Positions 6,344-14,787 of a stretch of DNA of 18,917 bases are shown one piece after another. Source of the stretch: an uncultured Bacteroidales bacterium (GTDB lineage: Bacteria; Bacteroidota; Bacteroidia; Bacteroidales; Muribaculaceae); contig CASBHZ010000055.1 in the NCBI GenBank assembly GCA_949123685.1, positions 1 through 18,917 on the forward strand, given 5' to 3'. Numbering within the stretch: the first letter of the stretch is position 1; every line of letters begins with the position of its first letter. Below the pieces are notes generated by a model. The model was not told the DNA's origin. It ran no database searches and worked only from the letters and a program-made list of their open reading frames with translations. The translations under genes and the position numbers were made by a program.

Positions 6344-8389
6344 TTACAGGAGGGCGGCGGAACGGCGGATGAATGCTGATAGCGCTTCCCCTTTGAGGAG
6401 ACCGCTTTGCAGCAAGGCAAGATCTATTATCTGTTTCACGTTTGCCACGCCGGAAGCGTATCCCTTTATGATTTCTTCCTCTTTAGTGCGGTTCTTTCCG
6501 ACTTCGGTTTCAAGTTCAGAAATCTGCTTGTTGATTGCATCTTTGTCAGCATTTTTGTCTTCAAGTTTTTTACGGAGGTCAGTTATCTGGGTGTTGAATG
6601 ATTCCGTTTCTTCCCTGATTGGTTTGACTGCAGATTCAATATTTTCTTCCGCCCCTTTCAGGATGCGTTTAACCGCCGGTTGCTCCGTATTCAGAACCAA
6701 TGAATACATATCCGGCATCTGACCATAGAAATTCATTCCCGGTTGCATTGCCGCCATATCTTTCATTCGGCGCATCATCTCATTCTGTGTGATTACGGCA
6801 GGCGCATCAGTTTCCGAAAGGGAATTGTATTCTACAATGAAATTCGTATCTTTCACCTCCGGCATCTGTGTGCGGAATATACTTGTGATCATGTCTGCCT
6901 GCAAGGGTGTGAGGTCAGCTTTTTTCTCGTCAGCCTTGGATATAAGACGCTCCGGTGTGTCTGAATCAACACGTACGAAACGAGTTTTTTCCAGTTTGCT
7001 TTCAAACATTCCTATGATGTGCTGGTCAAGCTGTCCGTCAAGCAACAGAACATTGTATCCTTTTTCCTCCGCACCTTGAATATATGCGTACTGTGCAGTC
7101 TTGTCGGATGAATACAGGTAGATTACCATATTCTCCTTATCAGTCTGAACGGCTTCTATGAGTGTGCGATATTCTTCAAGAGTATAGTAATTGCTGTTTA
7201 CATCCTTCAGTAGGAAGAATTTCTTTGCTGATTCGAAGAATTTCTCATCTGTCAGCATGCCGTATTTGATGAATACTTCTATATCGTCCCATTTCTTCTC
7301 AAATTCCTTTCTGTCGTCCTTGAACATCTTGTCAAGTTTTTCGGCAACTTTCTTTGAGATATAAGATGATATCTTCTTGACTTGCTGATCGGCTTGAAGA
7401 TAGCTGCGGCTTACATTCAATGGAATGTCGGGAGAGTCTATGACACCCTGCATAAGCATCATAAACTCAGGCACTACCCCTTCAACCTGATCTGTAACAT
7501 AAACCTGGTTGCAATATAGCTGTATGCGGTTGCGCTGAATATCAATGTTATTCTTTATTTTGGGGAAGTACAATATGCCGGTCAGTGTGAACGGGTAGTC
7601 TACGTTCAGGTGGATCCAGAACATAGGGTCTTCTTCTCCCGGACGTAATTCGTGATAAAACTTAAGGTAATCCTCATCTTTCAATTCGGATGGTTTCCTT
7701 GTCCAAAGCGGTTCGGTTGCATTGATAACGCGGTCTTTGTCTGTGTCAACATATTTGCCGTCTTTCCATTCCTGTTCTTTTCCGCTGATGACGGGTACGG
7801 GGAGGAAACGGCAATATTTTTTGAGCAAAGTGTCGATACGGGATTGTTCAAGGAACTCCTTGTTGTCGTCATCTATATGAAGGATTATATCAGTGCCGCG
7901 TTCGCTCTTTTCTGTTTCCTTCATGTCATATTCAGGGCTTCCGTCGCAGCTCCATTCCACAGCCTTCGCTCCATCCTTATAAGACAAGGAGCGAATAACC
8001 ACCTTCTTTGATACCATGAAAGCTGAATAAAACCCGAGACCGAAATGTCCTATAATCGAATTTGCGGTGTCCTTGTATTTCTCGAGAAACTCCTCTGCAC
8101 CTGAGAATGCAATCTGGTTTATATACTTGTCAACGTCTTCTGCATCCATTCCGATACCGTGGTCAGAAATAGTAAGTGTCCCATTGTCCTTATCTATGGC
8201 TACTTTAACATTCATTTCTCCGAGATCGCCTTTAAACTCCCCGAAAGAAGAAAGCGTTTTCAACTTCTGGGTTGCGTCGATAGCGTTAGAAACGAGCTCG
8301 CGCAAGAAGATTTCATGATCGCTGTATAAGAATTTTTTGATAACGGGGAATATATTTTCAGTAGTTACCCCAATTTTTCCTGTTGCCAT
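6344..8389 (-). CDS. htpG: Molecular chaperone HtpG (Hsp90)
   Basis: This 681-residue cytosolic ATP-dependent chaperone is full length for the Bacteroidetes form. The N-terminal GHKL ATPase domain shows ELVSNAIDA (from E31), SDHGIGMD (D76) and the lid/glycine motif GHFGLGFYSAF (114-124). The middle domain has the conserved stretches RELRPGE-like YHELRPGEEDPMFW, GILYFP and IQLYCNQVYVTD, and SRSYLQAD. The C-terminal dimerisation region includes EYNSLSETDAPA and a charged coiled-coil part before the end. It is the last gene of the minus-strand cluster. The 143-bp gap to the permease (8390-8532) holds no promoter matching the strict Bacteroidetes consensus and no clear terminator, so both read-through and a promoter of its own are possible. 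It ends 10 bp from the convergent terminator. Confidence 0.97.
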   Translation of the reverse strand: MATGKIGVTTENIFPVIKKFLYSDHEIFLRELVSNAIDATQKLKTLSSFGEFKGDLGEMNVKVAIDKDNGTLTISDHGIGMDAEDVDKYINQIAFSGAEEFLEKYKDTANSIIGHFGLGFYSAFMVSKKVVIRSLSYKDGAKAVEWSCDGSPEYDMKETEKSERGTDIILHIDDDNKEFLEQSRIDTLLKKYCRFLPVPVISGKEQEWKDGKYVDTDKDRVINATEPLWTRKPSELKDEDYLKFYHELRPGEEDPMFWIHLNVDYPFTLTGILYFPKIKNNIDIQRNRIQLYCNQVYVTDQVEGVVPEFMMLMQGVIDSPDIPLNVSRSYLQADQQVKKISSYISKKVAEKLDKMFKDDRKEFEKKWDDIEVFIKYGMLTDEKFFESAKKFFLLKDVNSNYYTLEEYRTLIEAVQTDKENMVIYLYSSDKTAQYAYIQGAEEKGYNVLLLDGQLDQHIIGMFESKLEKTRFVRVDSDTPERLISKADEKKADLTPLQADMITSIFRTQMPEVKDTNFIVEYNSLSETDAPAVITQNEMMRRMKDMAAMQPGMNFYGQMPDMYSLVLNTEQPAVKRILKGAEENIESAVKPIREETESFNTQITDLRKKLEDKNADKDAINKQISELETEVGKNRTKEEEIIKGYASGVANVKQIIDLALLQSGLLKGEALSAFIRRSAALL

Positions 8390-8532
8390 ATCTTGGAATA
8401 ATTAAAATATTGTAAAATTTGCATGAAAGTGCCCTGTAGCACTCCCGTTTCATAGTATAATCAAATTTCGTGCCATTTCATATTAAAGTTGCGGCTACTG
8501 TATAACAACCGATATGGAAGTTTGGTTATAAG

Positions 8533-9774
8533 TTATTCATAGCGCATTGTTTCGGCAGGGGATATTTTTGCCGCGAACCAGGAGGGGAGGATGAGACAAA
8601 GGTAGATGATGGCGATGGTGGCTATATTCAGGATCACTATGGAGGTCCAGCTTATTTCTACCGGAACGAAGTCTATGTAATATGATTCCGGGTCAAGATG
8701 TAGGAAATGCCATTTGTGTTGTGCCCAGAGCAGAGTGAGCATCAGGATATTTCCTATCGCCAGCCCTGCCAGTGCCACGCGGATTACAAGATATATGAAG
8801 ACATGGCGCACGCTTTTTATGGTGGCTCCCATAGAGCGTATCAATCCGATAAAGTTTTTCTTGTCAAGTATGAGGATAAGCATCCCTGAAATAAGTGTGG
8901 CACAAGCTACGATGGTCATCAACACGAGCACTACGATCACGTTGGTGTCAAGCAGCGACAGCCAACGGAAATATCCCGCTCCCTGGTTGAGTGCATTGTC
9001 TGCATGATAATATTTATATAGCAGTCCTGAGGCGACAGCATCGTTGAGCGTTGCCGTCAATTGTGTGGAATTATTTTCAAGGTTATTGAAATCATCCGTG
9101 GTTATTGAGATTGAAGTGCCTTGAGTTGGGGATATTTCTCCAAGATTCTGTATCAATGGCAGGCTTCCATATATGATTACATTGTCGTAAGTGTCGAAGT
9201 GTGAATTGAATATGGCAGATATTTCAAGACGCCGGACGCGTATGGAGCCGGACATGAAATATGTGTCTATTTTATCTCCAGCCTTGAGATTCAATTGGTC
9301 GGCGGCACGTCGGGATATGACTATTTTCATGTCAGATCCTTCTTTTGAATAGTCGGGGAGTTGACCTTCCTCGATATTTGATGACAAGAAATCCTTTATT
9401 GCCTTACCGTCCATGCTTTTGAGGTAAACACCCTTGAAATTATCCTGTGTTTTTAAAATTGCCGGGATGGATGCTTCGAGAGAATAGCAGGTTATATAAT
9501 CTTGTGAGTCAAGAATGGTGCGTAGTGTAGGAGTCAGGGTTATGAGATTAGAATCCTCCGGTCCGGCTGGTATGGCATACAGGGTGATATGGGAATTGAA
9601 ACCTATTATTTTGTCTCGTATTTCTCGTTTGAACCCGAGCACTATGGCTATGGCGGCAAGCATGACAGCCACGGATAGGGCGACGGCTGTTACAGCCACG
9701 CGTATTGCAGGGGAGTTTCCCTTCCCTGCCGGAGCAAGGGACAACCTGTTTGCCAATAATAGGGGATAGTTCAT
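8533..9774 (-). CDS. ABC transporter permease, LolE/LolC-FtsX family
   Basis: This 413-residue inner-membrane protein has the layout of lipoprotein-releasing permeases. One N-terminal transmembrane helix (about 24-47) is followed by a large periplasmic MacB-PCD-like domain (48-275). Three C-terminal helices follow (about 278-303, 326-350 and 377-399). The FIGLIRSMGATIKSV segment after the second helix is the usual FtsX-family coupling region, and the protein ends in the typical ISPAETMRYE. In such systems the permease works with a LolD-type ATPase to pass lipoproteins from the inner membrane to a carrier. No ATPase gene is next to it, so the partner must be encoded elsewhere. It follows the RNA methyltransferase gene by 14 bp, suggesting co-transcription. 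The LolE role is inferred from family; another FtsX-like exporter remains possible. Confidence 0.88.
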   Translation of the reverse strand: MNYPLLLANRLSLAPAGKGNSPAIRVAVTAVALSVAVMLAAIAIVLGFKREIRDKIIGFNSHITLYAIPAGPEDSNLITLTPTLRTILDSQDYITCYSLEASIPAILKTQDNFKGVYLKSMDGKAIKDFLSSNIEEGQLPDYSKEGSDMKIVISRRAADQLNLKAGDKIDTYFMSGSIRVRRLEISAIFNSHFDTYDNVIIYGSLPLIQNLGEISPTQGTSISITTDDFNNLENNSTQLTATLNDAVASGLLYKYYHADNALNQGAGYFRWLSLLDTNVIVVLVLMTIVACATLISGMLILILDKKNFIGLIRSMGATIKSVRHVFIYLVIRVALAGLAIGNILMLTLLWAQHKWHFLHLDPESYYIDFVPVEISWTSIVILNIATIAIIYLCLILPSWFAAKISPAETMRYE

Positions 9775-9788
9775 ATTTTATCTTATAG

Positions 9789-10592
9789 TCAGTTCCTTTT
9801 TTGTCTCAATTCCCAGAATGCAACTGCAGAAGCGGCGGCAACATTTAATGAGTCGACACCATGAGCCATAGGTATCTTTACGACATAGTCAGCATCTTCA
9901 ATCATGTCTGACGGGAGTCCGTCGCCTTCCGTGCCCATTATAATGGCAAGTCGCGGTTCAGCCTTTAAAATTGAAGAATCAAGATCTATGGAATTATTGC
10001 GCAATGCCATGGCTATTGTCTTAAATCCCAGATTTTTAATTTCTTTTGCAGGCTTCGAGCTTTTGCACCATGGCACCAAGAATACCGAACCCATCGAGAC
10101 TCTTACCGCCCTACGGTTCAACGGGTCGCAACAGTCATCCGAAAGCACCACTGCGTCTATGCCCAATGCAGCGGCAGATCGGAATATGGCTCCTATATTG
10201 GTGGTGTCGCATACGCCTTCAAGTATTGCCACCCGTCCGGCTGCTTTGCATATATCCTTTAAATCAGGTAACGGAGGACGACTGAAGGCACATAATACGC
10301 CTCTTGTTAAAGTGTATCCAGTCAGTTTTGCTAAAGTCTCCCTTTCTCCTGTGTAGACAGGTATCTCCGGTACCCGTGAGATTATATCCGATGCGTCACC
10401 GGTTATATGCCTTTGTTCACATAAGATGGAATGAGGTTTATATCCTGCGTCAAGGGCGACGCGGATCACTTTAGGGCTTTCCGCTATGAACAGCCCCTCT
10501 TCCGGATGGCGGTCATTGCGTAGCTGCGCTTCTGTCAGCGATGCAAAGACTCTTAGTTCCGGAGCCGATATGTCGGAAACCTTAGTGATCAT
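9789..10592 (-). CDS. SpoU/TrmH-family RNA 2'-O-ribose methyltransferase
   Basis: This 267-residue protein has two parts. The N-terminal substrate-binding domain (about 15-105) includes HPEEGLFIAESPKVIRVAL. The SPOUT/SpoU catalytic domain (about 119-262) shows all three motifs: NIGAIFRSA (132-140, with N132 and R138), IIMGTEGDGL (217-226), and HGVDSLNVAAASAVAFW (244-260). Enzymes of this family use S-adenosylmethionine, bound in a trefoil knot, to methylate a ribose in rRNA or tRNA. The target base cannot be read from the sequence. Its ATG overlaps the porin stop by one base (TGATG on the minus strand), which implies translational coupling; the functional link to a porin is not obvious. Confidence 0.92.
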   Translation of the reverse strand: MITKVSDISAPELRVFASLTEAQLRNDRHPEEGLFIAESPKVIRVALDAGYKPHSILCEQRHITGDASDIISRVPEIPVYTGERETLAKLTGYTLTRGVLCAFSRPPLPDLKDICKAAGRVAILEGVCDTTNIGAIFRSAAALGIDAVVLSDDCCDPLNRRAVRVSMGSVFLVPWCKSSKPAKEIKNLGFKTIAMALRNNSIDLDSSILKAEPRLAIIMGTEGDGLPSDMIEDADYVVKIPMAHGVDSLNVAAASAVAFWELRQKRN

Positions 10593-11764
10593 CAGAATAC
10601 GAATTGTAGACGCGCTTGAATCATGTTGACACCACGGCGTTCACATACCGACGAGTTACGGACATCCGTGTAGGAATAACGCAAACGTGCGATCATATAT
10701 TTATTGATGTAATAATTTAATGTCAGGTTCCAATCGTTTGATATTCCTCCGTCGATTCCTGCCGCGCCTGAGTCGGCATTAGTGTAATCGTATCCGGCAA
10801 CAAGTTCAAGCGTTTTGGGAGAGGGGAGAGCAAGTGCCCCTTCCGCTTCAGAATATTTATACTTATTGTCGCCGAAAATAAGGCAGCGCAATAGACCGAA
10901 TGTTCCTACTGCATGATATGCGGGAATGTCGTTGTGTCTTGGAACCTTCATATAATAGAATTGCGACTCGAGCGCAAACCTGTCTTTAGCCAGTGTGAGT
11001 TCCGGAGAGAGTTTCCAGTCACCAACGGCGTTGGAGACATCGGCTTCAAGCATCTTGACTTTGCTGACCGATGTGGGGAATGAAGCCGAGAATGTGCGGA
11101 ATCCTGCCGAAGCTTCCTCGTCGCCGGCATCGTTGATGAGGCGTGTGTGTGAAGCGGTTTCATAAGATACAGAACCTCCGATGTGCACTATTTCCCCGGG
11201 ATTGGCAATGGGATGCCAGACACCGCGCACGGCACCTCCAACGCTGACTTTCCCTTGTTCAGTCGCATTCAATGTCAGGGACCTGCCCCCTACGAACGCT
11301 GTGGCACTCAAGAAGTATGCCGGGTTATAGCGGGTATATCCTAATCCTATTTTTCTGGTTGTTGTCCGGAAGAAAGTCTCCGATATCTGTGAGATCATAC
11401 CGGGTTTGTATGACGCCGATCCGCCACCTCTGATTCCGAATTGGGGGATAAAATATCCAAGTCGCAGATAATCTTTCTCACCGAGTCCGCGTTGCATGTA
11501 AACATCCTTCATGCCTATTTTGCCATATGAATATCCGATTTCTACACGTGCCATCCATTTGCCATATAACGCCCGGACTCCGGCGCGAATTTCGGGTAAT
11601 GCCGCCCCGTCGCTAAATCCGTTTTTGGAAGGGAAAAACAAAGCCCCGTCTACATGGATCCGTCCGATGGGTGTGACTGTCAGCTTATCTTGGGCGCTTG
11701 AGGTGAACACTGTGGAAATTAGCGATAGAAACAATAAGGGAACTATCTTGTGCATTTTTTTCAT
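10592..11764 (-). CDS. Outer-membrane porin of the phosphate-selective O/P type
   Basis: This 390-residue protein starts with a classical signal peptide (residues 1-24, cleavage after SSA before QDK). The rest is rich in alternating beta-strands with aromatic girdles (for example YGKWMARVEIGYSYGKIG, DYLRLGYFIPQFG) and ends in the C-terminal phenylalanine of outer-membrane barrels (ARLQFVF). The pattern fits the OprP/OprO porin family in Bacteroidetes. Specificity for phosphate is a family label and not shown here. A second ATG at codon 4 is equally possible as the start. It is the first gene of the minus-strand cluster, back to back with the gcv operon, with a candidate promoter box 39 bp upstream. 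Confidence 0.8.
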   Translation of the reverse strand: MKKMHKIVPLLFLSLISTVFTSSAQDKLTVTPIGRIHVDGALFFPSKNGFSDGAALPEIRAGVRALYGKWMARVEIGYSYGKIGMKDVYMQRGLGEKDYLRLGYFIPQFGIRGGGSASYKPGMISQISETFFRTTTRKIGLGYTRYNPAYFLSATAFVGGRSLTLNATEQGKVSVGGAVRGVWHPIANPGEIVHIGGSVSYETASHTRLINDAGDEEASAGFRTFSASFPTSVSKVKMLEADVSNAVGDWKLSPELTLAKDRFALESQFYYMKVPRHNDIPAYHAVGTFGLLRCLIFGDNKYKYSEAEGALALPSPKTLELVAGYDYTNADSGAAGIDGGISNDWNLTLNYYINKYMIARLRYSYTDVRNSSVCERRGVNMIQARLQFVF

Positions 11765-11802
11765 TCGAAATATATATTTTTAAACAGCTTTTTAATTTGT
11801 GA

Positions 11803-11810
11803 CAAAGTTA
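11803..11810 (-). promoter_or_regulatory. Candidate -7 box of the porin promoter
   Basis: TAACTTTG on the minus strand matches TAnnTTTG exactly and would start transcription about 32 nt before the porin ATG. The nearest TTTG upstream lies about 25 bp away, beyond the usual 19-21 bp, so only the -7 box is well supported. Confidence 0.45.
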
Positions 11811-11818
11811 AGAAAAAA

Positions 11819-11850
11819 TTTGGAGGAATATTTAACAAATAGTAAATTTG
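11819..11850 (+). promoter_or_regulatory. Promoter of the glycine cleavage operon
   Basis: TTTG (11819-11822) and TAAATTTG (11843-11850) are exactly 20 bp apart, a full match to the Bacteroidetes -33/-7 consensus. Transcription would begin near 11857, giving a leader of about 90 nt before the gcvT ATG at 11948. Confidence 0.75.
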
Positions 11851-11858
11851 CAGATGAA

Positions 11859-11910
11859 CTCATTGAAACTTATTTTTTTCTTAACAATAGGTTTAATAAG
11901 TACGAATGAG
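11859..11910 (+). promoter_or_regulatory. Nested stem in the gcv leader RNA
   Basis: CTCATT (11859-11864) pairs with AATGAG (11905-11910). Inside it ACTTATT (11868-11874) pairs with AATAAGT (11895-11901). A symmetric GAA/ACG internal loop lies between the stems and a 20-nt U-rich apical loop closes the structure. It starts almost at the predicted transcript 5' end. It lacks the conserved cores of the glycine riboswitch. A role in mRNA stability or regulation is speculation; the stems are A/U-rich and could be chance. Confidence 0.4.
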
Positions 11911-11947
11911 CTTAGTATGATTGAAATTAACTTAAACCTAAATACAC

Positions 11948-13042
11948 ATGGAACAAGAGTGTCAGAAGACGTGTCTGCATGACCGTCATGTAGCCCTCGG
12001 GGCGTTGATGTCGCCTTTCGCAGGATTCGACATGCCGATACAGTATGTCGGCATAACAGAAGAGCACAATGCTGTGCGCCAGCATGTCGGAGTGTTTGAC
12101 GTAAGTCATATGGGGGAGGTCCGTGTCAGCGGTCCCGATGCATATAAATTTGTGAGCCATATATTTGTGAACGACGTTACGGGTGCTCCCGACGGTCAGA
12201 TCTTCTATGGCATGATGTGTTATGAAAATGGCGGCACCGTTGATGACTTGCTCGTTTATAAAGTTAATGACCAAGAATATTTCCTTGTCATAAATGCTTC
12301 CAATATCGATAAGGATGTTGCCTGGATACGTCAGAATGCTGAAGGGTTCGATGTGAAGATTGAAGACCAGAGTCCTTATTATGCTGAAGTGGCTGTTCAA
12401 GGTCCTGAAGCGGAGGAGGCGATGGAAAAGATTCTCGGCATTGATGTGAAAGACATACCTTTCTATAACTTCAAGACCATTTCCATAAACGGAGAGGATG
12501 TAATAGTTAGCCGCACCGGTTATACCGGAGAGGATGGCTTCGAAGTTTACGGAAGTCATGATTTCATATGCGAAGTTTGGGATAAACTGGTGAAGGGCGG
12601 GGTGCAGCCATGCGGACTCGGTTGCCGCGACACACTCCGTTTTGAAGTAGGATTGCCTCTTTATGGCGACGAGCTTAGCGAGGATATCACCCCAATTGAG
12701 GCGAGCCTCAGCATGTTCGTTAAGCTTGACAAACCGGAGTTCATAGGCAAGGAGGCTCTCGCGGCTCAGAAAGCAGAAGGCGTGAAGCGCCGCATCGTCG
12801 GTCTTGAACTTGAAGGTAACGCCATACCCCGTCATGGTTATCCTGTTGAGGTCAATGGCGAGCAGGTCGGCGAGATAACCACCGGATATCGCTCGATTTC
12901 TACCGGCAAGAGTGTTGCCATGGCTATGATCAACAAGCCTTATGACAAACTCGGCACAGAGGTTGAAGTGCGTATACGAAAGAAAACATTTCCCGCGAAA
13001 GTGGTGAAAAAACGTTTCTACGATAAGAATTATAAAAAATAA
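11948..13042 (+). CDS. gcvT: Glycine cleavage system T protein (aminomethyltransferase)
   Basis: At 364 residues this has the usual length of GcvT. It takes the aminomethyl group from lipoylated H protein, releases ammonia and makes 5,10-methylene-tetrahydrofolate. Characteristic stretches are SPFAGFDMPIQY (22-33), GVFDVSHMGEVRVSGPDA (48-65) and GGTVDDLLVYK (95-105, containing the conserved aspartate of the active site). Further on are the folate-site segment VINASNIDKD, SRTGYTGEDGFEVY and the C-terminal GYPVEVNGEQVGEITTG. It is the first gene of a complete gcv operon on the plus strand, with its own consensus promoter. The gap to gcvH is 34 bp. Confidence 0.97.
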   Translation: MEQECQKTCLHDRHVALGALMSPFAGFDMPIQYVGITEEHNAVRQHVGVFDVSHMGEVRVSGPDAYKFVSHIFVNDVTGAPDGQIFYGMMCYENGGTVDDLLVYKVNDQEYFLVINASNIDKDVAWIRQNAEGFDVKIEDQSPYYAEVAVQGPEAEEAMEKILGIDVKDIPFYNFKTISINGEDVIVSRTGYTGEDGFEVYGSHDFICEVWDKLVKGGVQPCGLGCRDTLRFEVGLPLYGDELSEDITPIEASLSMFVKLDKPEFIGKEALAAQKAEGVKRRIVGLELEGNAIPRHGYPVEVNGEQVGEITTGYRSISTGKSVAMAMINKPYDKLGTEVEVRIRKKTFPAKVVKKRFYDKNYKK

Positions 13043-13076
13043 CAAACTTTGATTTTTAATTTAAAACTAAAAAGAT

Positions 13077-13460
13077 ATGAGCAAAGTAATTGAAGGTTTG
13101 CACTATGCAGAATCACATGAATGGGTAAAAATAGAAGGCGACATAGCTACAATAGGTATCAGCGATTATGCGCAGCATGCGCTTGGCAATATCGTGTATG
13201 TCGATATGCCGGAGGTTGGTGACGAAGTGACTGCCGGAGAAGATTTCGGTGCTGTTGAGTCTGTAAAGGCAGCGAGCGACCTTCTCAGCCCGGTTTCTGG
13301 TGAAGTTGTGGAGATCAATGAAGAACTCGAGGACGCTCCCGAGGCTATCAATGCGGATGCATATGCCAACTGGATCATAAAGGTGAAAATATCCGATCCT
13401 TCAGAGGTTGAAGCTCTTCTTGATGCAGCAGCTTACGAAAAACTTTGCGAAAATGAGTAA
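13077..13460 (+). CDS. gcvH: Glycine cleavage system H protein (lipoyl carrier)
   Basis: This 127-residue shuttle carries the aminomethyl intermediate between the P, T and L proteins on a lipoyl arm. The lipoylated lysine is K64 in GAVESVKAASDL, the standard H-protein site, within the small beta-sandwich fold (HEWVKIEGDIATIGISDYAQ, then SPVSGEVVEINEEL). The length matches the family. Its final codons overlap the start of gcvPA by 8 bases, so the two are likely translationally coupled. Confidence 0.98.
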   Translation: MSKVIEGLHYAESHEWVKIEGDIATIGISDYAQHALGNIVYVDMPEVGDEVTAGEDFGAVESVKAASDLLSPVSGEVVEINEELEDAPEAINADAYANWIIKVKISDPSEVEALLDAAAYEKLCENE

Positions 13461-14775
13461 CAGATTCATACCGCATACCGAAGAAGACATCCGGGTGATG
13501 CTTGACCGTATCGGTGTGCAAAGCGTTGACGACCTCTATAACGATATCCCGGCTGAAGTGATCTTCAAGGAAGATTACAATATTCCTTCGGCAATGTCGG
13601 AAACGGAGTTGCGTCGCCATTTCCTTGAGCTTGGATCCAAGAACCGTCAGCTGAAAGTTTTTGCAGGCGGTGGCGTTTATGATCATTACTCACCTTCTGT
13701 GATTTCTCATCTCCTTTCCCGCAGCGAGTTCTATACGGCTTACACACCATATCAGCCGGAGATCTCACAGGGCACGCTCCAGTATATTTTCGAATATCAG
13801 AGCATGATCAGCGAGCTTACGGGCATGGAGTCTACAAATGCCTCCATGTATGACGGAGCCACGGCTGCGGCAGAGGTTATGTTCATGATGGTTGCATCGG
13901 TGCGAAAGAAGAATCGTGTTCTTCTTTCCTCTACTCTTTCTGACCGGGTGATTGAAGTTGTAAGGACTTATGCCAAATTCCATGGTGTTGACCTGACTCT
14001 GATTCCGGAGAAAGAGGGTGTCACTGATTTTGAGAAGATGCAGGTTGAACTTCGTGCAGGTGATGTTGCAGGTGTTCTTCTTCCTTGTCCTAATCGTTAT
14101 GGAATAGTCGAAGATTTCACCGGATTTGCGGATGCTATTCATGATGTTAAAGCGATGATGGCTGTCTATACAGATCCTTCAGCTCTTGCCGTGCTTAAAA
14201 CTCCAGCGGAATGGGGTGCGGATGTTGCCTGTGGTGACGGGCAGACTCTCGGCATGCCTATGCAGTTCGGAGGACCATACTTAGGCTTTATTTCCTGCAA
14301 AAGCCATATGCTTCGCAAGATGCCCGGAAGGGTGGTGGGCGCCACTACCGATGCATCCGGCAAGAGATGTTACGTGCTTACGCTCCAGGCTCGCGAACAG
14401 CATATCCGCAGAGAGAAAGCCACAAGTAATATTTGCTCTAACCAGAGCCTTATGGCACTTTATGCCACGGTGTATCTGTCTCTTATGGGACAAAAAGGTC
14501 TCGTGGAGGTGAACAGGCTTTCTGCCGACGGTGCTCATTATCTTTATGGCAAGCTTGTGGCAAGTGGAAAATTCGCACCCGCTTTCGATAAGCCGTTCCT
14601 TAAGGAGTTCACGCTAAAGACTGATCTTGACGTAAAAGAGATGAATGCACGTCTTCTTGAGAAAGGTTTCATGGGACCGCTTGATCTTGGCAACGGTATG
14701 GTTGAGTTTGCCGTTACAGAGAACCGCACCCGTGAGGAGATAGATGAATTTGTTAACATAATCCTGGAGGCCTAA
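13453..14775 (+). CDS. gcvPA: Glycine dehydrogenase (decarboxylating) subunit 1
   Basis: This is the alpha subunit of the two-gene P protein, 440 residues from the chosen start. Together with GcvPB it decarboxylates glycine and loads the aminomethyl group onto GcvH. Family stretches include RFIPHTEEDIRVML at the N-terminus, YTPYQPEISQGTLQ, ELTGMESTNASMYDGATAAAE, and GGPYLGFISC with REQHIRREKATSNICSNQ near the end. As expected for this subunit, the PLP lysine is in the partner. An open frame extends 15 codons further up to 13408, but that part lies inside gcvH and is unlike the family. The ATG at 13453, overlapping the gcvH stop by 8 bases, gives the normal MSNRFIPHT start. It is followed by gcvPB after 12 bp. 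Confidence 0.97.
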   Translation: MSNRFIPHTEEDIRVMLDRIGVQSVDDLYNDIPAEVIFKEDYNIPSAMSETELRRHFLELGSKNRQLKVFAGGGVYDHYSPSVISHLLSRSEFYTAYTPYQPEISQGTLQYIFEYQSMISELTGMESTNASMYDGATAAAEVMFMMVASVRKKNRVLLSSTLSDRVIEVVRTYAKFHGVDLTLIPEKEGVTDFEKMQVELRAGDVAGVLLPCPNRYGIVEDFTGFADAIHDVKAMMAVYTDPSALAVLKTPAEWGADVACGDGQTLGMPMQFGGPYLGFISCKSHMLRKMPGRVVGATTDASGKRCYVLTLQAREQHIRREKATSNICSNQSLMALYATVYLSLMGQKGLVEVNRLSADGAHYLYGKLVASGKFAPAFDKPFLKEFTLKTDLDVKEMNARLLEKGFMGPLDLGNGMVEFAVTENRTREEIDEFVNIILEA

Positions 14776-14787
14776 GGGAAAGTAAAT

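Noticed and set aside
8390..8532. Promoter or terminator between the permease gene and htpG
   Set aside because: No TAnnTTTG box with a properly spaced TTTG on the minus strand. The only hairpin seen (AGTGC/GCACT) is 5 bp and lacks a T run.
11851..11947. Glycine riboswitch before gcvT
   Set aside because: The leader is too short and A/T-rich, and it lacks the conserved purine-rich core.
11927..13045. Long antisense open frame (372 codons) opposite gcvT
   Set aside because: It mirrors gcvT codon structure on the opposite strand and its translation shows no family features.
13408..13452. Upstream in-frame ATG for gcvPA
   Set aside because: The extra 15 codons lie wholly within gcvH. The ATG at 13453 gives the family-typical N-terminus.
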